From contig NZ_QJRG01000040.1 in NCBI RefSeq assembly GCF_004025535.1, forward strand, positions 1 to 61,762: 61,762 nt of DNA, written 5' to 3'. This DNA comes from Pseudomonas alkylphenolica (GTDB taxonomy: Bacteria; Pseudomonadota; Gammaproteobacteria; Pseudomonadales; Pseudomonadaceae). Positions 58,514 through 61,762 of this stretch are shown piece after piece. The notes beneath the pieces were generated by a model. The model made no database searches. It worked only from the letters and a program-made list of their open reading frames with translations, and was not told the origin of the DNA. The position numbers and the translations under genes are program-made. Within the stretch, counting starts at the first letter, position 1. Each line of letters begins with the position of its first letter.

Positions 58514-59935
58514 TCAGCGCTTGTTCGAAGCAAGCAGGGTGGCTTTTTCCTGGTTCATGCGCGCCACCAATGGTTGGCTTTGCTGCAGGAAGCGCTGGCG
58601 TTCGGCCTTGGCGATCGGGTCGGCCATAGGCAGCTTTTGCCCCAGCGGATCGACGTGAACGCCATTAACCTGGAACTCATAGTGCAGGTGCGGCCCGGTG
58701 GACAAGCCGGTGGTGCCGATGTAACCGATGACCTGGCCCTGCTTGACCGAGCTACCGGTCTTGACGCCTTTGGCGAAGCCCTGCATGTGGCCGTACAGCG
58801 TCTGGTAGCGGTTGCCGTGCTGAATGATCACGGTATTGCCATAGCCACCACGGCGACCGGCGAGCAGCACCTTACCGTCACCCGCTGCCTTGATTGGCGT
58901 ACCGCGTGGTGCGGCGTAATCGACGCCTTTGTGAGCGCGGATCTTGTTGAGGATCGGGTGCTTGCGTCCGGCAGAAAAGCGCGAGCTGATGCGGGCAAAG
59001 TCAACCGGGGTACGGATGAAGGCCTTGCGCATGCTGTTGCCGTCAGCTGTGTAGTAGTTGGTGTTGCCTTGCTTGTTGGTGTAGCGGATCGCGCTGAAGG
59101 TCTTGCCGCGGTTGGTGAAGCGGGCAGAGATGATGTTGCCGTTGCCCACCACTTTGCCATCCATGACCTTCTGCTCATAGATCACGTCGAACTCGTCGCC
59201 GTGGCGAATATCCTGGGCGAAGTCGATGTCGTAGCCAAAGATGCGTGCCAGGTCCATAGTCAGGCTGTGCGGCAAGCCGGCACGCTGGCCGGATGCAGAC
59301 AGTGAGCTCTTGATTACGCCATGGGCATAGGCGGAACGGACGACCGGCTTGCTGATTTCGCGGTTGAATGCGTAACCGTTTGCGCTTTTGGTCAGGCGAA
59401 TGGTTTCCAGGTCGCTGACCTTGCTGTGCAGGCTGGCCAGTTGGCCGTCTTTATCCAGCTCGATCTGCAGCACCTGGCCGCTTTTGAGCTGGCTGAACTG
59501 CTTGGCCTGCTTGTTGCTCGCCAGCACCTCATGCACGGCAGCCGCTGGCAGCCCGACTTTGGCAAACAGGGTCGACAGCGTGTCGCCGCGGCTCACGGTC
59601 ACTTCACGGTGGCTCGGATCCTTGGCAGGGGTAGCTGCTGGAGCTGGAACCGACTCAACCTTGGCGGTCTCCTCGGTCGGTGCTGCACTGTTGTCGATCT
59701 GGGCGAACGGAGAGTCACTGGAAGCATCCGCACTTTGCGTCAGCGGCGCATCCGGTTCTTGCTTGAGCTGGTCGGCAGGGCTTTCCAGTTCAAGGTTAAG
59801 GGTGGTTTTCTTGGCTTCTACCTCGCTGGATGGAAACACCAGCAAGGCCAGGCTGAGTAGGGCGGCGATGCCGCTGGCGGCCAACAGATGGCTCTTCGGA
59901 TAAAGCGGGGGCGCTTTAGGCGGTTCGTTGGTCAT
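58514..59935 (-). CDS. M23 family murein endopeptidase (MepM-like, with LysM/OapA-like domain)
   Basis: A 473-residue cell-wall hydrolase. A single N-terminal membrane segment (about 18-38) anchors it; then a low-complexity Ser/Ala/Glu/Pro linker (about 45-108), a LysM/OapA-like domain (VSRGDTLSTLFAKVGLP, about 113-165), a second domain, and the peptidase M23 domain (about 330-425) with HKGVDYAAP and HLHYEF zinc ligands intact. The order is that of MepM and related D,D-endopeptidases that open peptidoglycan crosslinks for growth. The leader lacks a recognisable Shine-Dalgarno and carries direct repeats. The gene is divergent from tyrS and coupled to anmK. Confidence 0.92.
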   Translation of the reverse strand: MTNEPPKAPPLYPKSHLLAASGIAALLSLALLVFPSSEVEAKKTTLNLELESPADQLKQEPDAPLTQSADASSDSPFAQIDNSAAPTEETAKVESVPAPAATPAKDPSHREVTVSRGDTLSTLFAKVGLPAAAVHEVLASNKQAKQFSQLKSGQVLQIELDKDGQLASLHSKVSDLETIRLTKSANGYAFNREISKPVVRSAYAHGVIKSSLSASGQRAGLPHSLTMDLARIFGYDIDFAQDIRHGDEFDVIYEQKVMDGKVVGNGNIISARFTNRGKTFSAIRYTNKQGNTNYYTADGNSMRKAFIRTPVDFARISSRFSAGRKHPILNKIRAHKGVDYAAPRGTPIKAAGDGKVLLAGRRGGYGNTVIIQHGNRYQTLYGHMQGFAKGVKTGSSVKQGQVIGYIGTTGLSTGPHLHYEFQVNGVHVDPLGQKLPMADPIAKAERQRFLQQSQPLVARMNQEKATLLASNKR

Positions 59936-59965
59936 AGATGAATTGACTTTGAAATAGATGAATTG
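59934..59965 (-). repeat. Direct repeats at the 5' end of the M23 gene
   Basis: ATAGATGAATTG occurs at 59934-59945 and 59954-59965 (20-bp period), followed by further GATGAA units up to about 59993. Read on the minus strand the leader is CAATTCATCTAT-rich and has no GGAG-like ribosome site before ATG 59935. Confidence 0.7.
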
Positions 59966-60145
59966 GAAAAGATGAATGACATGATGAAGATGAAATAACT
60001 GTATAAAATATAACCAAATCCATCCTGGCGCAAGCGCGCAGACGTCATCAGTCGGCTACGGGGTCACATCCGGGGCAAAAACTTGTAATTGATGGCTGAT
60101 CTTGTATGGTTGGGTCCCTTTGAATCTGAGCCTTGCGGGTCTGTT

Positions 60146-61345
60146 ATGAAGTCGGTTGAAGAGCAGCTAGCGCTGATCAAGCGTGGTGCGGAAGAGGTAC
60201 TGGTAGAGTCCGAGTTGGTTGAGAAGCTCAAGCGCGGGCAGCCGCTGCGGATTAAGGCGGGCTTTGACCCGACTGCACCCGACCTGCATCTGGGCCATAC
60301 CGTTCTAATTAACAAGCTGCGCCAGTTCCAGGAGCTGGGGCATCAGGTCATCTTCCTGATCGGCGACTTCACCGGCATGATCGGCGATCCGAGTGGCAAG
60401 AGCGCCACGCGCCCGCCGCTGACCCGCGAGCAGGTGCTGGATAACGCTGAGACCTATAAACAGCAGGTGTTCAAGATTCTCGACCCGGCCAAGACCGAGG
60501 TTGCCTTCAACTCCACCTGGATGGACAAGCTGACGCCGGCCGACTTCATTCGCCTGGCTTCGCAGTACACCGTTGCGCGCATGCTCGAGCGTGATGACTT
60601 TGACAAGCGCTACACCACCAATCAGCCGATTGCCATTCACGAGTTTCTCTACCCGCTGGTACAGGGCTACGACTCGGTGGCGCTCAAGGCGGATGTCGAG
60701 CTGGGTGGTACCGATCAGAAGTTCAACTTGCTGATGGGGCGTGAATTGCAGCGTGCCTATGGGCAGGAAGCGCAGAACATCGTGACCATGCCGCTGCTCG
60801 AGGGGCTGGATGGCATCAAGAAAATGTCCAAGTCGCTGGGTAACTACGTCGGTATCCAGGAAGCGCCGGGGGTTATGTACAGCAAGCTGGTGTCGATCCC
60901 GGATACGTTGATGTGGCGTTACTTCGAGCTGTTGAGCTTCCGCTCGATGGAAGAGATCGATGCATTCCGTGCCGATGTGGCTGCTGGCGCAAACCCGCGC
61001 GACATCAAGATCAAGCTGGCCGAGGAGATCGTGGCGCGTTTCCATGGCGAAGAAGCGGCAGCCAACGCCCATCGTGCAGCGGGCAATCGCATGAAGGAAG
61101 GCGAGCTGCCTGAAGATCTGCCAGAGATCGAAGTGTTGGGCAGTGAAGAGATGCCAATCTCGGCTGTCCTTAATAAGGCGGGCCTGGTGAAGAACTCGGC
61201 GGCTGCGCGCGACCTGCTGGCTGCAGGCAGCGTTAAGGTTGATGGCGAAGTGGTTGATCGTGGTTTCGTATTTGCACTGGGCGCTACGCATGTTTGCCAG
61301 GCGGGTAAGAAAGCCTTTGCGCGTATCACCCTTAAAGCCGAGTAG
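60146..61345 (+). CDS. tyrS: Tyrosyl-tRNA synthetase
   Basis: A 399-residue class I synthetase. The HIGH-type motif is HLGH (in [10 protein letters not shown], about 42-51) and the KMSKS motif is in [10 protein letters not shown] (about 227-236). A C-terminal S4 RNA-binding domain (about 335-399) contains [28 protein letters not shown]. The start at 60146 ([14 protein letters not shown]) is the family start; 19 upstream in-frame codons are rejected. The short-insertion length corresponds to the TyrZ-like lineage common in pseudomonads. It precedes an rRNA operon promoter region. Confidence 0.97.
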   Translation: MKSVEEQLALIKRGAEEVLVESELVEKLKRGQPLRIKAGFDPTAPDLHLGHTVLINKLRQFQELGHQVIFLIGDFTGMIGDPSGKSATRPPLTREQVLDNAETYKQQVFKILDPAKTEVAFNSTWMDKLTPADFIRLASQYTVARMLERDDFDKRYTTNQPIAIHEFLYPLVQGYDSVALKADVELGGTDQKFNLLMGRELQRAYGQEAQNIVTMPLLEGLDGIKKMSKSLGNYVGIQEAPGVMYSKLVSIPDTLMWRYFELLSFRSMEEIDAFRADVAAGANPRDIKIKLAEEIVARFHGEEAAANAHRAAGNRMKEGELPEDLPEIEVLGSEEMPISAVLNKAGLVKNSAAARDLLAAGSVKVDGEVVDRGFVFALGATHVCQAGKKAFARITLKAE

Positions 61346-61365
61346 CGGGCGGCTTAAGGCTATGG

Positions 61366-61405
61366 GCTGCAAGTTGGGTGCGGTGCGCCGGATTTGACTT
61401 GCAGC
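61366..61405. repeat. Inverted repeat after tyrS
   Basis: GCTGCAAGT (61366-61374) and ACTTGCAGC (61397-61405) form a perfect 9-bp stem with a GC-rich loop. The CAAG-rich sequence resembles the repeat at 20049-20105. It may end the tyrS transcript although no T-run follows. Confidence 0.55.
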
Positions 61406-61456
61406 TTGCTATATATAGCTAGAACACGCTCTCTGAAACAAATTCGAAATAAATGC

Positions 61457-61484
61457 TTGACGCCCCTGCAGATCTCTCTATAAT
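61457..61484 (+). promoter_or_regulatory. rRNA operon promoter P1
   Basis: TTGACG, 16-bp spacer, perfect TATAAT, with AT-rich DNA (ACAAATTCGAAATAAAT) upstream that could act as an UP element. Confidence 0.85.
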
Positions 61485-61601
61485 TCGCCCCACTTCCGGC
61501 GCAGTCGGAACGGAAAACTCCTTGAGATTCAATGAGTTAGATGTTCCAGGTAGTACCGGAGGGGGCTTCGATCGAAAGATCGGCAGTGGTGAAAAAGGTG
61601 G

Positions 61602-61629
61602 TTGACAGCGGATTGAAACGCTGTAGAAT
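61602..61629 (+). promoter_or_regulatory. rRNA operon promoter P2
   Basis: Perfect TTGACA, 16-bp spacer, TAGAAT, then the GC-rich discriminator TCGCCTCCCGC expected for stringent control. Confidence 0.88.
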
Positions 61630-61711
61630 TCGCCTCCCGCTGACGAGAGATCGCAGCGAGTTAAGCGGTTGAAGTTGAAAGAGAAATTCTGAAAAACTTC
61701 AAAATAAACGC

Positions 61712-61739
61712 TTGACAGACACTGAGGAAAGCGTAGAAT
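61712..61739 (+). promoter_or_regulatory. rRNA operon promoter P3
   Basis: Perfect TTGACA, 16-bp spacer, TAGAAT, then GCGCGCCTCGG. Upstream AAAAACTTCAAAATAAA is a probable UP element. The 16S rRNA gene itself is not in the window; its presence just beyond the right edge is inferred. Confidence 0.85.
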
Positions 61740-61762
61740 GCGCGCCTCGGTTGAAGCGAAAG

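Noticed and set aside
61740..61762. Start of 16S rRNA inside the window
   Set aside because: The last bases follow the P3 -10 box and are leader RNA; no 16S 5' sequence is visible.

Overview
The window is chromosomal DNA of a fluorescent pseudomonad, most likely of the Pseudomonas putida group. The evidence is the rpsU-dnaG-rpoD operon, a trp set split into trpE and trpGDC, a Vfr-type CRP protein, an EstP-like autotransporter esterase, AmgK/MurU cell-wall recycling genes and REP-like palindromes. Almost all of it reads as intact core genome. No insertion sequence, prophage, CRISPR array or recognisable defence system is visible. The one clearly accessory-looking part is the left edge.

Left edge (1-4.8 kb): a lower meta-cleavage operon on the minus strand (semialdehyde dehydrogenase, 2-oxopent-4-enoate hydratase, acylating acetaldehyde dehydrogenase and a cut-off 4-hydroxy-2-oxovalerate aldolase) lies behind a co-directional LysR regulator. 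It stops at a tRNA-Ile2(CAU) gene whose 3' end faces it. The operon leader carries a candidate LysR operator and a hairpin that encloses the Shine-Dalgarno sequence of the first gene.

4.8-13.1 kb: a 1247-residue receptor with a periplasmic solute-binding domain, PAS, GGDEF and EAL domains, then rpoD, dnaG and rpsU. 13.3-17.1 kb: tsaD, plsY, folB-folK, cca. 17.2-22.0 kb: the SpoVR / YeaH / PrkA stress trio. 22.3-29.9 kb: a tight envelope and housekeeping chain transcribed lptD-surA-pdxA-rsmA-apaG-apaH-glpE. 30.1-32.5 kb: amgK-murU and a DjlA-like co-chaperone. 33.6-41.2 kb: a histidine kinase with a solute-binding sensor domain and its response regulator, directly followed by a polyamine-type ABC transporter; a palindrome between the two units is a candidate operator.

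41.3-49.2 kb: rpe-gph-trpE, then estP on the other strand, then trpGDC. Both trp units are preceded by homologous leader peptides ending in RWRWRA. The trpE leader is read in frame as the C-terminus of Gph. This is the most interesting regulatory structure in the window. 49.3-55.7 kb: a lipoate-ligase-like protein, vfr, an OsmC protein, a DUF2157 membrane protein, coq7, a HIT protein, an SDR, a nitronate monooxygenase-like protein and hemJ. 55.8-61.3 kb: argC, erpA, anmK, an M23 endopeptidase and tyrS. The right edge (61.4-61.76 kb) holds three tandem near-consensus promoters with GC-rich discriminators, which almost certainly drive an rRNA operon starting just outside the window.
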